A stretch of DNA of 64,000 bases from Aporhodopirellula aestuarii (GCF_023701485.1 NZ_JAMQBK010000057.1:33229-97228); one strand, 5' to 3'; numbered from the stretch's first letter, positions 1 to 9,146 are shown. Program-made: numbers and translations. The notes: generated from the letters alone by a model not told the origin.

Positions 1-177
1 CGGAACTCGCAAAGCCTCGGTCCGGCCTACAGTTCGCGGCAGTTTCGCCAGATGATTCCTGCAGACCTGCTTAACCCCTCGGGGACGCTGTCGCCGCCCC
101 AGGCCAACGTGAGCACCGCGTCTCCGGTCGTGAAACACACCTCAGCGGCGTTGTTTGTTGTGTCACGTCAAAACTGA
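1..177 (+). CDS. C-terminal end of an unknown protein (partial)
   Basis: The first reading frame is open from the window edge to a TGA at 175-177 and encodes the last 58 residues of a protein whose start lies outside. The tail is rich in serine, proline and alanine and shows no motif I recognise. It may be the disordered end of a larger protein. It is followed by about 170 noncoding bases before the next start. The open frame is the only support, so it could be a chance frame. Confidence 0.4.
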   Translation, partial: RNSQSLGPAYSSRQFRQMIPADLLNPSGTLSPPQANVSTASPVVKHTSAALFVVSRQN

Positions 178-347
178 CCTTGCGAGGCGTTCGCCGGATT
201 GGCTAGTCGAGTGTCACGCGTGGTCAGCTGATTTATTGGGGAACGTGCCGAAATCGATGAAGGTCCAGGATGGATCGATCGGTTTCGTCAACTGCTTCAT
301 CACCGGATGATGAGCATCAGCGACCAGACTGAGGCAAGGAAGCCGAC

Positions 348-1520
348 GTGGTTAAGTGGTTATGGTCCATCATTTGGGGAAAGAAAAGCTCGCGACGGCG
401 TAGTAAGAATGGTGCTGCGTGGTCGGTTTTTCGCTGGTTCACACCCGGTCTGACAATCACCGGGGTACTCGCGGCAATCGTTGCGGCGATTACCGGGCAA
501 GTGAATCTGCCGTCACTCGATTCGCTGCGCGGTACGGAACCTCCCGTCTACGAAGACCCGGTCACGTCCGCGGTTGCGTCGACACCCTCACCGCTGCAGC
601 CAACCGGTTATGCACAACCACGGGCGACAGCGGAGAGTGTTGCGTCGCGGAAAATTTCGCCCGTCGGTTTGAGTCCGACGACGCAGATGGACAACGGACG
701 GAAGTCGTTGACGGCGATCCGCGTGGCGACTTTTAACATCAAAGTCTTTGGTGATAAAAAATCGAGCGACGCAGCGGTGATGCAGCGACTCGCGGCGGTG
801 TTCATGCAATTTGATATCGTGGCGGTCCAAGAAATTCGAGGCGATCCGGACCTTCCGATCAACCGACTGCTGACAGAGATTGCACGCCAAGGTGGGCGTT
901 ATCGTGCCGTCCATGGCCCGCCGATTGGGCGCACTTCGCAAACCGAATGTTACGGATTCGTGTGGGACCAAGACCGTATCGATCTCGTGCCGCAATCCGA
1001 TTACATGATCGACGATCGTGCCGATCGGATGCATCGTGAACCGATGGTTGCTAGTTTTCAGAGTCGTGTCGCACCGATCGATTCGCGATTACCGTTTCGA
1101 TTTACCATGATCAATGTCCACACGGATCCCGATTTGGTTCGTGGGGATGACGGCTCGAACGAATTGAACGTACTCGATGATGTCTTCCAGAGCGTGCGTA
1201 ACTTTGAATATGAAACCACGGGCGAAGAAGACTTTCTCTTGGTCGGTGATCTGAATGTCGATGTCGGGAAACTCGCCGAACTCGGTCAGATTCCCGGGGT
1301 CGTTTCGCTTGTTGGTGACGTTCCTACTAACACGCTCAAAACGAAAACTTACGATCACATCTTAATCGATTCGCGAGTGACCACCGAATACGTCAGACGG
1401 TCTGGTGTTTTTGATCTCGAGAGTTTCTTTGGGATTGATCAATCCGAAGCGTTGAAACTGAGCGACCACTTACCCGTGTGGGCGGAGTTCAGCGTGTACG
1501 AGTCGCCTCGTCAGTTTTAG
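348..1520 (+). CDS. Membrane-anchored endonuclease/exonuclease/phosphatase (EEP) family protein
   Basis: This 390-residue protein has a basic N-terminus, one hydrophobic segment (about residues 32-52), a Ser/Pro/Thr-rich linker, and an EEP (DNase I-like) domain from about residue 125 to the end. Family motifs are clear: VATFNIKVFG at the first strand, VAVQEIRG with the metal-binding Glu, LLVGDLNVD with the catalytic Asp/Asn, and the terminal SDHLPVW with the Asp-His pair. The family hydrolyses phosphodiester or phosphomonoester bonds in nucleic acids, lipids or small molecules, and the substrate cannot be told here. The catalytic domain is probably held at the outer face of the membrane. The start is GTG with an AAGGA ribosome site at 336-340, 7 bases upstream. 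It converges on the next gene with a 28-base gap. Confidence 0.85.
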   Translation: MVKWLWSIIWGKKSSRRRSKNGAAWSVFRWFTPGLTITGVLAAIVAAITGQVNLPSLDSLRGTEPPVYEDPVTSAVASTPSPLQPTGYAQPRATAESVASRKISPVGLSPTTQMDNGRKSLTAIRVATFNIKVFGDKKSSDAAVMQRLAAVFMQFDIVAVQEIRGDPDLPINRLLTEIARQGGRYRAVHGPPIGRTSQTECYGFVWDQDRIDLVPQSDYMIDDRADRMHREPMVASFQSRVAPIDSRLPFRFTMINVHTDPDLVRGDDGSNELNVLDDVFQSVRNFEYETTGEEDFLLVGDLNVDVGKLAELGQIPGVVSLVGDVPTNTLKTKTYDHILIDSRVTTEYVRRSGVFDLESFFGIDQSEALKLSDHLPVWAEFSVYESPRQF

Positions 1521-1548
1521 ATCCGCTGCGGTACCGAGTCGTCAGCCT

Positions 1549-2400
1549 TTATTGCGATAGTGGTAAACGCAAACCGTCGTAGGCCAGATGAACTCCATCG
1601 GGAAGTTGTTGCTCGACGACGCCGTGATCCAGATCGTGGCAAATGTGAGTCAGGAAGGCCGATCGCGGTTTCACTTCGCGGATCACCTCCAGTGCTTCAT
1701 CGACGCTGAAATGGGTCGGGTGCGATTTGTATCGTAAGGCGTCGATCACCAATGTATCAACGCCTCGTAGCCGCTCGATCGAATCAGGCGGGATGTAGTT
1801 CGTGTCGGTGCAATAGGCGAAGTTGCCGATCCGGAAACCGAGTACATCAAAGTGCGGTCCATGACGCATCGGAATGGGGGTCGCTTCGACGCCGAGCACC
1901 TCGAACGGATCATGTGTGATTCGTTCGAAGCACAATTGAGGCCTCGAGCCGGGGTGTGTCTGGGTGCGATTGGTGAATGCGTAATCGTAAACGCGGCGGA
2001 TGCGATCCTCGACGTCCGGTTCACAGTACAGCGGGATGGCGTGGCCGAGCTGAAAGGGAAACAGACGCAGGTCGTCCAGGCCGTAGAGGTGATCGACGTG
2101 TTCGTGGGTGAACAATACCGCGTGAACGAGTGAGATCTTTTCTCGCAGTAGTTGCGACCGTAGGTCCGGCGGTGTGTCGATCAACAAATTGCCTGCGGGC
2201 AAGCGGACGACGATCGCACATCGGGTGCGGTTGTTGCGGGGATCGTCGCTCGTGCAGACGTCGCAGTGGCATCCCAAAGACGGGACGCCGACACTCGTCC
2301 CCGTTCCCAGGAAGATGACCTCGGGTTGGAATGGTTGGGTTGGGTCGTTTGTTTGGTCTGGCGTGGTCGCGGTGCCGGTGCGATTTTCGTGGAGTGTCAT
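1549..2400 (-). CDS. MBL-fold metallo-hydrolase, PhnP-like
   Basis: This 283-residue metallo-beta-lactamase-fold hydrolase resembles the PhnP / phosphoribosyl cyclic phosphodiesterase group. Visible motifs are FLGTGTSVGVPSLGC near residues 30-44, a Cys cluster (C44, C46, C49) that in PhnP binds a structural zinc, the metal-binding THEHVDH at 98-104, a later PMRHGPH, and FLTHICHD near the end. The chosen ATG at 2400 leaves a short disordered leader before the fold. The frame is open further upstream, but that extension overlaps the neighbouring glycosyltransferase and is low in family similarity. PhnP acts on cyclic ribose phosphates in phosphonate breakdown, but no phn genes lie nearby, so the substrate is open. 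Confidence 0.88.
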   Translation of the reverse strand: MTLHENRTGTATTPDQTNDPTQPFQPEVIFLGTGTSVGVPSLGCHCDVCTSDDPRNNRTRCAIVVRLPAGNLLIDTPPDLRSQLLREKISLVHAVLFTHEHVDHLYGLDDLRLFPFQLGHAIPLYCEPDVEDRIRRVYDYAFTNRTQTHPGSRPQLCFERITHDPFEVLGVEATPIPMRHGPHFDVLGFRIGNFAYCTDTNYIPPDSIERLRGVDTLVIDALRYKSHPTHFSVDEALEVIREVKPRSAFLTHICHDLDHGVVEQQLPDGVHLAYDGLRLPLSQ

Positions 2401-2456
2401 AGCGACCAATCGTACCGATAGGTGCAGGATTCTACCACGCGGGGTCGCGTGCGATG

Positions 2457-3788
2457 CTAGACGAGCAATTTGCGATAGAGTTCCGCGGTGGCGCGGGCCA
2501 TGGCGACATCGCTGAAGAATTCGGCATGCCGGGCGGCTGCGGCTTCGGCCATCGTGTCCCAATCGTGCTTGCCTGTGACGAACGCTTCGATTTGGTCGGC
2601 GAGTGAGTCGGGGTCGCGTGGTTCGGCGAGCAGGCCTTCGATTCCATGCCGGATGGCTTCCGGGGTTCCCTCCACCCTGGTCGCGATGACCGGAAGTGCG
2701 GCGGCCATTGCTTCGAGAACCACCATCGGGAGGCCTTCGCCAAATAGGCTCGGCAGGACCATCGCGTCGAGGCGGGACAGTTCTTGGGGGACGTTGTTGG
2801 TAAAACCGACCCATTCGACGTGGGGCCCGAGCTGCAATTCGCTGATTTGTCGATCGATTTTGTTGCGGTACGCGTCGGTCTCGAAGGGACCGATGCAGCG
2901 GAGCTTGACGTCATGGCCGCGGTGGATGACCCGCGAGAGTGCGTCGAGAACGACTTCGAGCCCTTTGCGATTACGCATCAACGCGATCATGCCGATGGTC
3001 CATGTTCCGCCAATGATGGGATGTCGTGTTCGATCAGGTCGAATCGCGGGCACGCCGTTGTGAACCACGGTGACGCGATCGGGCGAGTGTCCGGTGCGGA
3101 TGAGTTCCTCGCGGAGGCTGTTGGAAACGCACACGACGTGGGCGCAATTGGCGAGTGAGCGTTTTTCGATCCAGGCGTTGACCCGGTTGCTGATCATGCG
3201 TTCGCAATCCCGCGACGCCGGGCTGTGCACGTGATAGACCCAAGGCACCCCGGATAACCTTGCTGCGGCCGACGCGAGCATGGCGGTGCGTGGTGTGTGG
3301 GCATGCAACAATTGGTAGTTTTCGTTTTGAACGATCTCGGCGAGTCGTTTGGCCTGGAACACATCCCACTTGCCTCGCATGGTGATGCGATATCCGTGCC
3401 CCCACTTTTCTCCTGGGGGAAGGTCGCTCCGTTCGTCGAGCATGTCTGCAAAGCGTCCAGGTTTGACGCACGCGAAATCTGCTGCCACGCCTTCCGCTGG
3501 CAAGCAACGACCGAGATGCGATTGGACGCGTTCGGCACCCGAGAAGTGTTCACCATTGACGACGTGCAAAACGCGTACGGTCTGCGGAGGGAGAGGCTGA
3601 TTGCCGGTGGGTTCGCTGCCTTGACGCATCGCTGCGTCGGTCGACTGTGCTTGGTCGCTGTCCTTGACCGGTGGTCGAACGAGCATCCGGACGGTCGCGG
3701 GGCACGACTCATCGATTGGGGAGAGGGGCGTTGGTGCGGAAGTAAAATTGCTGGGGAGGCTCGGGGTCATGACTTCGGTATCCAACAT
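2457..3788 (-). CDS. GT4-family glycosyltransferase
   Basis: This is a GT-B fold glycosyltransferase of family 4. The core begins at VRVLHVVNGEHFSGAER, with the typical Gly/Ala-rich N-terminal donor loop. It continues through LLHAHTPRTAMLASAAARLSG and HVVCVSNSLREEL, and has the C-terminal signature EGLPMVVLEAMAAALPVI, whose first Glu contacts the nucleotide sugar. About 70 residues of low-complexity sequence precede the core. The start is uncertain: ATG at 3788 is used, with a GTG at 3818 and an ATG at 3629 as alternatives. It likely transfers a sugar to a lipid or polysaccharide precursor at the cytoplasmic membrane face. Its divergent neighbour is a GT-C membrane protein, which fits a role in surface glycan assembly. 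Confidence 0.88.
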   Translation of the reverse strand: MLDTEVMTPSLPSNFTSAPTPLSPIDESCPATVRMLVRPPVKDSDQAQSTDAAMRQGSEPTGNQPLPPQTVRVLHVVNGEHFSGAERVQSHLGRCLPAEGVAADFACVKPGRFADMLDERSDLPPGEKWGHGYRITMRGKWDVFQAKRLAEIVQNENYQLLHAHTPRTAMLASAAARLSGVPWVYHVHSPASRDCERMISNRVNAWIEKRSLANCAHVVCVSNSLREELIRTGHSPDRVTVVHNGVPAIRPDRTRHPIIGGTWTIGMIALMRNRKGLEVVLDALSRVIHRGHDVKLRCIGPFETDAYRNKIDRQISELQLGPHVEWVGFTNNVPQELSRLDAMVLPSLFGEGLPMVVLEAMAAALPVIATRVEGTPEAIRHGIEGLLAEPRDPDSLADQIEAFVTGKHDWDTMAEAAAARHAEFFSDVAMARATAELYRKLLV

Positions 3789-4049
3789 GAAAACGCGGGC
3801 ATGCCGATGATCGTGCACGCGGTAATGGGATGGCAGGGTTTCTGCGGAAAGCGTTGGTCACGCTGTCATGCGGGGCGAACCGAACTCGCTCCTCCCCCAA
3901 TCGAAGAGGGGAATTGATGATGGATGATGAGGGTTGTAGCGAAGACACCGAGCGAGTTGTTGGTAAGATACTGCCGCGCCCGCCGCTCTGACCGCGTCGG
4001 CGTTTACTGATGAAACACTGATGCCCCATTCAGGCCACTTTTGCAGAAT

Positions 4050-5696
4050 ATGGAACGCTCGATGGATACCGACGCTGCCCGCACGATTCGCTATCGGCGG
4101 ATGGCGGCGATGGGCGTGTTTGTGGTGGCGTTTTTGTTGAGATGGCCGTCTTGCGGTGAAAGTTTTTGGGTGGACGAACTGCATACGGCATGGTGCGTTT
4201 TCGCGGATTTGAGCGACGTCGGATGGCGTGCGGAGAGCGGCAACCAACAGAACGGATATTTTTATGCCCTGAATGCTTGGTATCGGGGCGTGCCGGCGGC
4301 GATGGAGTCGTTTTATGGCGTGGAAGCCATGTTGCGACTGACCAGCGTTTTATTCACGTCGATTTCGGCGGCGTGGTTGGTGTCGATGATCGCTCGCGTG
4401 AGCGGTAGCTTGATCGGTGGCGTGACCGCAGGTCTGGCAATGTGTTTTGAGAGCAACGCGGTGTTCTTTGGTACCGAACTGCGTCCCTATGCGGCGGTGT
4501 TGTTTTTGGCGACAGCGATGTTGAGCTTAATCGCGAGAATGATCGAACAGAACGCTGTGATGGTACGCGAGCACGGGGCCAGGAATGATCTGCGGAGTTT
4601 GCGTTCGAGTTTGATTGGTCGCGGTTTGCTGCACGGTTTGGTGATGTTCGCCGCCGCGTTGCATGTCACGTCACTCACCGTACTTGCGCCGTTATTGCTG
4701 ATGTTCGCTGTTTGTGATTGGTGGATGCGGCGAGAAGATGTGACGGCAAGGAAGGCCTCGATGCTGATCCACGGATGCGCTGGACTGCTTTGGTTGGTTG
4801 TGGCGGTGTGGTGGTTTACCGAGCACGAATCGTTGTGGCAATCGCGAAGTGCGTGGACGTCATTCGCGATGGTGAAATCATGGCGTGATGTTTGGACGTT
4901 GTGGCCGTGGATGTCGCTGCTGATCATGCCCCTCGTTGTGTGCTTCATCCAATGCGTTCGGAACCATTCGTCGGTCGAAGCGGTGAATCGCGATCCGGCA
5001 GCCCTTACGCTTGCCGTGCTTATATCGGTGGTGGTCGGTGCGACGTTCGCGTGTTTCCTTTTATCGTCCGTTGGTGGAGTCGCGTTGTGGCATCGTCGTT
5101 ATCTGATCGCATCGCTGCCTCTGTTGTGTGCGGCGCTTGGAATCACGATCGGGCTCCTCTCACGCCGGCGTGGTGTGGAGTCAGAGGGTGGTCGGGGTGG
5201 CGCGTTATTGGCTGTGGTTGTCGCGGCTGCTTGTTTGCTGGTAATGATTTTCCAGCAGGGAACGCTTCGCAAGTTGGGTCGCGGTGATTTTCGTTTCGCG
5301 CGACGGGGCGAAGATTGGAGGTCGGCGGTGGCATTGGTGCGAGAGGTTGCGCAGCCCGGTGACGTGGTCTGGGTGGACGCTGGGCTGATCGAACAAAAGG
5401 GACAGCCCACGATCATCACCGATCCGAAATTGGAAGAGTATTTCCGATATGTGGTCGGTGGCCCCTATGAAATCGGCAACGAGGTGGAGCCGGTCGGTGT
5501 AGGCGATCATGCGGTGGAGGCGTGGTTGAAGCTTCACGCTTTGACGGCCCTGCCGAATGATGCATCTGGGAGCGTTGCCCCAGCGGTTGCCCTGCTGACG
5601 CGGCAGCGATCGCCGTTGTTGCAGGCCCTGCCCACCGGGGTTGCGGATCGACGATTTGGAGGGGTGACGGTTCTGTTCCGTCAGGGAAGCCTGTAG
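4050..5696 (+). CDS. GT-C-type membrane glycosyltransferase (GT39/ArnT-like)
   Basis: This integral membrane protein of about 548 residues has many hydrophobic helices. Near the N-terminus, in the first outward loop, the sequence SFWVDELHT carries the Asp-Glu pair typical of GT-C enzymes that use polyprenyl-phosphate sugars (PMT/ArnT/GT39). An arginine/proline motif, FFGTELRPYA, follows around residue 150. The C-terminal 130 residues are soluble and probably face the periplasm (or paryphoplasm). The start is uncertain: ATG at 4050 is preferred, TTG at 4041 and ATG at 4062 are possible, and none has a strong ribosome site. It probably moves a lipid-linked sugar onto an extracytoplasmic acceptor. 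It is divergent from the GT4 gene and ends at a bidirectional terminator. Confidence 0.8.
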   Translation: MERSMDTDAARTIRYRRMAAMGVFVVAFLLRWPSCGESFWVDELHTAWCVFADLSDVGWRAESGNQQNGYFYALNAWYRGVPAAMESFYGVEAMLRLTSVLFTSISAAWLVSMIARVSGSLIGGVTAGLAMCFESNAVFFGTELRPYAAVLFLATAMLSLIARMIEQNAVMVREHGARNDLRSLRSSLIGRGLLHGLVMFAAALHVTSLTVLAPLLLMFAVCDWWMRREDVTARKASMLIHGCAGLLWLVVAVWWFTEHESLWQSRSAWTSFAMVKSWRDVWTLWPWMSLLIMPLVVCFIQCVRNHSSVEAVNRDPAALTLAVLISVVVGATFACFLLSSVGGVALWHRRYLIASLPLLCAALGITIGLLSRRRGVESEGGRGGALLAVVVAAACLLVMIFQQGTLRKLGRGDFRFARRGEDWRSAVALVREVAQPGDVVWVDAGLIEQKGQPTIITDPKLEEYFRYVVGGPYEIGNEVEPVGVGDHAVEAWLKLHALTALPNDASGSVAPAVALLTRQRSPLLQALPTGVADRRFGGVTVLFRQGSL

Positions 5697-5711
5697 GAGA
5701 ATCGCTTGAGC

Positions 5712-5752
5712 AAAAAAAATGCGAATCCCTGCAATGCCGCAGGGATTCGCAT
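5712..5752. terminator. Strong bidirectional rho-independent terminator
   Basis: A perfect 14-bp stem (5719-5732 ATGCGAATCCCTGC with 5739-5752) closes a 6-base loop. On the minus strand the hairpin is followed directly by eight T residues (complement of A 5712-5719). It therefore fits intrinsic termination of the leftward DUF1080 gene, and the hairpin may also stop the rightward glycosyltransferase gene. Confidence 0.92.
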
Positions 5753-5778
5753 CGAAGCGATGTGGATGTTAGCGAGGC

Positions 5779-6510
5779 TTACAGAGGTCGCACCCGGATA
5801 TTGCGATACGAGACTTCGTCGTTGTGGTCTTGCAAGCAGATATGGCCCGTGGTCGCTTCGCCGAAGCCTTTCCACTTACCGAATTTGCTCTTTGCGACAC
5901 GCGCGTTCCAGTCGTCGCTGCCCTTGACGAACTCGCTGTAGAGCACGCCGTTCAATTCGATCTGGCATTTTTCGGGAGTGATGATCACGCGAAGATGGTT
6001 CCACTCTCCGGCTGGTTTGGCTGCATCGGTTTCGCATGGGTAGAGCTGGTAGAGCCAACCGCTTTTTTGCGCGTCGTGGCCGCCAACGTGATCTTGGATC
6101 TGGATCTCAGGGCCGGTGTAATACGGTGGTTTGTCGGTTTCAACAACATGGAACATCACGCCGCTGTTCGCCGCGGGGGTGACTTTGAAGTCGAGTTCGA
6201 GTTCGAAGGCGGCGAATTTTTCGCGAGTGATCAGATTTTCGTTGCGGGCGCCTTTGCCCTGCTCTTTCGCTGAAATGCAAGTGAGGGCTCCGTCGGCAAC
6301 TCGCCAACCAGTGGTCACCGAATCGTGGTTGTATTCACGCCACGCAGACAGTGACGCCGCGTCGGGGGAATTACCATCAAACAGCGTGATCCAGGGTGAG
6401 GGTTCCGTTGTCGTTTGTTCAGCGACGGAAGTGGAGCAGAGTTGTGTCGACCCAAGCAGGGCGGCGATCAACAAGGGCAGCAAAGCATGAAGGCGTGGCG
6501 TGCAACGCAT
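5779..6510 (-). CDS. DUF1080 (3-keto-disaccharide hydrolase-type) secreted protein
   Basis: This 243-residue protein has a signal peptide (hydrophobic residues about 8-25) followed by a DUF1080 concanavalin-like domain. Recognisable segments are WITLFDGNSPDAASLSAWR, FAAFELELDFKVTPAANSGVMFHV, GPEIQIQDH, and the terminal GHICLQDHNDEVSYRNIRVRPL. The C-terminal segment is the usual end of this very common planctomycete family. Members cleave or bind oxidised (3-keto) sugars or related glycans outside the cytoplasm, and many are uncharacterised. The length matches single-domain members. It is followed by a perfect terminator and has no co-transcribed neighbour. Confidence 0.92.
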   Translation of the reverse strand: MRCTPRLHALLPLLIAALLGSTQLCSTSVAEQTTTEPSPWITLFDGNSPDAASLSAWREYNHDSVTTGWRVADGALTCISAKEQGKGARNENLITREKFAAFELELDFKVTPAANSGVMFHVVETDKPPYYTGPEIQIQDHVGGHDAQKSGWLYQLYPCETDAAKPAGEWNHLRVIITPEKCQIELNGVLYSEFVKGSDDWNARVAKSKFGKWKGFGEATTGHICLQDHNDEVSYRNIRVRPL

Positions 6511-6800
6511 GGCAGGTTCTCATGAGGTGGGAGGTGGGGAGGGAAGTCGAAGAGTCGCAGGTCAGTGTAATGGCCAGCTGACGCAAAGCAAATGTGCGTG
6601 CGAATCTTCGAAGTCGTTGAGAGGGGACAGTGTATGGCCCGGTGACTCACGTGCGATCACCTTTTCGGAGGGTGAGGCGAGTGGACTTTTATCAAGAGTA
6701 GATGGCACCAAGTTGTCGAGAGTCACGCCCTCATTTCTGGATTCTCGCCAGAAAATGCGCTGTTGGGCGTTTCGCAATACTTTGCCAGCGGCCAGGAGTC
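6511..6800. other. Noncoding gap with a small hairpin
   Basis: No credible gene is seen in these 290 bases. They hold the upstream region of the leftward DUF1080 gene and the downstream region of the DUF420 gene. A 7-bp inverted repeat (6734-6740 TTTCTGG with 6748-6754 CCAGAAA) lies 47 bases beyond the DUF420 stop and might terminate that operon. It lacks a good T-run, so this is weak. Confidence 0.4.
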
Positions 6801-7253
6801 CTACGCGTAGAGTTGGTACAGCATTAGGTAGACGAGTACGCCTGTTACCGAAACGTACATCCAAATCGGGAAGGCGAATCGAACCCATTTTTTGTGGGCG
6901 ACGATCCGGCCGTTCTTGGCTAGGTAGATTGCCCGCATCGCAAGAACGGGAACCGCGATCGCCAGCAGGATGTGGGGGATGAGGATCGAGAAGTAAGTGA
7001 TCCGGGCTGCCTGTGGCGCATCGGTTGGAAAAGGCCGATTCCACTGGCCTGTCGATTGGAACAACGCCAGTTTGTGGAACAGGTAGCAGGCCAGGAACGC
7101 GACGCTGACGAGAAACGCATTGACCATGAGTTTCTTGTGCTTTTTGGCTCGCCCATTCTTAATGTTCCACAGCCCCATGGCTAGCAACACGGTGGCGAGG
7201 ATGTTGAGGGCCGCGTTGAGGTGTGGCAGGTTATTGGCGAGCGTGTCCCACAT
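6801..7253 (-). CDS. DUF420 family membrane protein
   Basis: This 150-residue protein has four predicted transmembrane segments (about residues 10-28, 45-65, 85-108 and 122-147), which is the usual size of DUF420 (YozB-like) proteins. His and Lys residues cluster in the loops (AKKHKKLMVNAF, CYLFHKLALF, VAHKKWVRF), including the motif-like His positions conserved in the family. DUF420 proteins are typically found beside cytochrome c oxidase assembly genes, and their exact role is unknown. Here the gene is the last of a leftward set after an SCO protein (123-base gap) and an ABC-2 permease. That supports a role in oxidase biogenesis or copper delivery. Confidence 0.85.
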   Translation of the reverse strand: MWDTLANNLPHLNAALNILATVLLAMGLWNIKNGRAKKHKKLMVNAFLVSVAFLACYLFHKLALFQSTGQWNRPFPTDAPQAARITYFSILIPHILLAIAVPVLAMRAIYLAKNGRIVAHKKWVRFAFPIWMYVSVTGVLVYLMLYQLYA

Positions 7254-7376
7254 AGCTGTTTCCGCTGGGGTTGGAAAGAAAACGCCAATCGTAGCGGAAC
7301 GGGGCTGTGCTTTCGATCCGGGCTGGAGTTTGGTATCGGAAAGCGGCGGGTTGAAAGCCGTTGCGTTGGTCGCAGG

Positions 7377-8051
7377 TTAGCCCGCGAGCATTTCAGCAAT
7401 GCGTTCTTGAAGTGCCGCGAACTGTTTCTTTTCGGGCCAGTTGTAGAAGCCTTCCACTTTCCCGTCGGGATCAACCAGTACAAAACGTTCGGTATGGAAC
7501 TGTTTGCTGACCGGTTGGCGAAAGATCTCCGCACCGATGCGTCGGATGTAGTTCAGGTCGCCGGTTAAGAACAGCCATTGGTCCTTGTCAGCACCGAAGC
7601 GAGCCGAGTACTCCTGGAGGACTTCGGGGGTGTCGGTTTCGGGGTCTACCGAGATCGCGACAAACTTCACGCCTTGGTCTTTGAACTTGTCTTGGAGTTC
7701 CTGAATCTTTTGGTTTTGTTGAACGCAAATGCTCGGGCAGGTGGAAAAGAAGAAGCTGACGACATAGGGGGCACCCTTGAGGTCTTCGCTGCTGAGCTTT
7801 TCACCGCTGCGTTCGATCAATTCGAACCGGCTGAGCCATTCTTCGTCTTCGGGTGGTTTGGTCGGGGTGCCGTTTTCAATGTCTTCGGGTTTCAGCGATG
7901 CATTGTCGGCGATTGCGTTTTCGTTTCCGTAGACGATATCGCCGGGCCCAGGGCCTGTTGCAGGTCCCGGTGCGGATTGCATTTGGCGAATGACGAGGCC
8001 CGCGAAGACGCCGGCGGCCAGGATCAGGATAACGTTGAGAGCGGTTTTCAT
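7377..8051 (-). CDS. SCO1/SenC/PrrC family copper-handling thioredoxin-fold protein
   Basis: This 224-residue protein has an N-terminal membrane anchor (about residues 4-22), a Gly/Pro-rich linker and a thioredoxin-fold SCO domain. The copper ligands are visible: C105 and C109 in STCPSICVQQ, and H186 in KQFHTERF. VAISVDPETDTPEVL and FVLVDPDGKV are further family signatures. SCO proteins deliver copper to, or reduce, the CuA site of cytochrome c oxidase subunit II on the outer face of the membrane. The start at 8051 gives the classical short cytoplasmic tail before the anchor, and the frame extends upstream to 8102 with less likely sequence. The neighbours are a DUF420 protein and an ABC-2 permease. 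Confidence 0.93.
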   Translation of the reverse strand: MKTALNVILILAAGVFAGLVIRQMQSAPGPATGPGPGDIVYGNENAIADNASLKPEDIENGTPTKPPEDEEWLSRFELIERSGEKLSSEDLKGAPYVVSFFFSTCPSICVQQNQKIQELQDKFKDQGVKFVAISVDPETDTPEVLQEYSARFGADKDQWLFLTGDLNYIRRIGAEIFRQPVSKQFHTERFVLVDPDGKVEGFYNWPEKKQFAALQERIAEMLAG

Positions 8052-8106
8052 TGTGTTTTTCGTTTTGGTTGCACAGGATGGTTCGCCCGTGTGGGAAGGC
8101 AACTCA

Positions 8107-8970
8107 CTACACCATGGTATCGGCGCGGCGACTGCCTCGCATCAAATACCACGCGAGTGCGACAGTCAGTCCGGTCGCGGCGAGGGTCACGGACCAGCAC
8201 AGGCTCGAGCTCGGTGCGAAGCCTGCTGAGGATAGATCAAGGTTTGGGTTAATCAACCGCCTGAGCTCGACCATCGAGTAGCTCAGTGGATTGGCTTGCA
8301 TTACACCCGCCAACGCCCAGCTGCCCCAGCTTCCGTCCGTCGCCGGACCGCTCGGGCTCCAGGCAGGGATCGGGAAAAATGTGCCTGCGAGCAACCACAT
8401 CGGCATTAGCCCGAGCATCATGATCGCATGAAATCCTTGGGTGCTCTCCATCGGCCATGCCACGATCATCCCGAGCGCACACATGGCGATTGCGATCAGC
8501 GCCAGTAGCAGCATCAGCATCGGGAACGACGCTGAGATCGTCGGCAGCGTCGATGATTGCGTGACCGCGCCGACGAGGTAGACGAGGCCTAGAAACATGA
8601 GTGCCTGCACCCACGCGATTGCACCGCCACCGAGGACTTTGCCGAGCAGTACGGGGAATCGTCCGGCGGGTGACACCAGGACGGACTGCATGAATCCTTC
8701 TCGCCGGTCTTCGATGACGGATATGGTCGCAAAGATCGCGGTGAACAGGACGATCAGGGCGACGGTGCCGGGCAGGAAGAACTGCATGAAGTTCTCGCCA
8801 CCGGCGGAGGCAAACGACCCGCTCAGGCCGGTTCCAAAAAGCATCCAAAAGAGCAGCGGCTGGAGAACTGCCGCGGTGACGCGATTCCGCTGGCGAAAAA
8901 AACGCGTCCACTCACGTCGAGCCAGCATCCAGGCGGCGTTCATGCGGGACGATAAGGGCAGTTCGTTCAT
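8107..8970 (-). CDS. ABC-2 type transporter permease
   Basis: This protein of about 287 residues has six hydrophobic segments in the ABC-2 permease pattern. A cytoplasmic WMLARREWTRFFRQRNRV precedes the first helix. The family segment SVIEDRREGFMQSVLVSPAGRFPVLLGKVLGGG lies between helices 2 and 3. Such permeases pair with a separate ATPase to export polysaccharides, drugs, haem or copper-related cargo. No ATPase gene is adjacent in this window, so the partner is encoded elsewhere. ATG at 8970 is used; a GTG at 9003 would add 11 residues. It is first in a leftward set with SCO (55-base gap) and DUF420, an arrangement pointing to cytochrome oxidase assembly. Confidence 0.85.
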   Translation of the reverse strand: MNELPLSSRMNAAWMLARREWTRFFRQRNRVTAAVLQPLLFWMLFGTGLSGSFASAGGENFMQFFLPGTVALIVLFTAIFATISVIEDRREGFMQSVLVSPAGRFPVLLGKVLGGGAIAWVQALMFLGLVYLVGAVTQSSTLPTISASFPMLMLLLALIAIAMCALGMIVAWPMESTQGFHAIMMLGLMPMWLLAGTFFPIPAWSPSGPATDGSWGSWALAGVMQANPLSYSMVELRRLINPNLDLSSAGFAPSSSLCWSVTLAATGLTVALAWYLMRGSRRADTMV

Positions 8971-9113
8971 GTTGGGCTTGGTAGGGATCGTTTTGGGGGA
9001 CACGTCACCACTGAGATCAACCGCCTATTGAAAACGTTGAGCCGTGAATTGGAAAGGGTTAATCCGGTGGGCTGCGACGAGTGGTTCGGTATCGAGGTTC
9101 ATCGAAAAGCAAC

Positions 9114-9146
9114 AAAAAACCCTCTCGCGTAGACGAGAGGGTTTTT
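9114..9146. terminator. Bidirectional terminator after groEL
   Basis: An 8-bp GC-rich stem (9120-9127 CCCTCTCG with 9134-9141 CGAGAGGG) with loop CGTAGA is flanked by A6 on the left and T5 on the right. It can act in either direction. It lies 79 bases beyond the groEL stop and would end the leftward groES-groEL transcript before the ABC permease gene. Confidence 0.88.

Noticed and set aside
2401-2814. N-terminal extension of the PhnP-like hydrolase
   Set aside because: The extra sequence overlaps the glycosyltransferase gene and is Arg-rich without family similarity; ATG 2400 gives a normal length.
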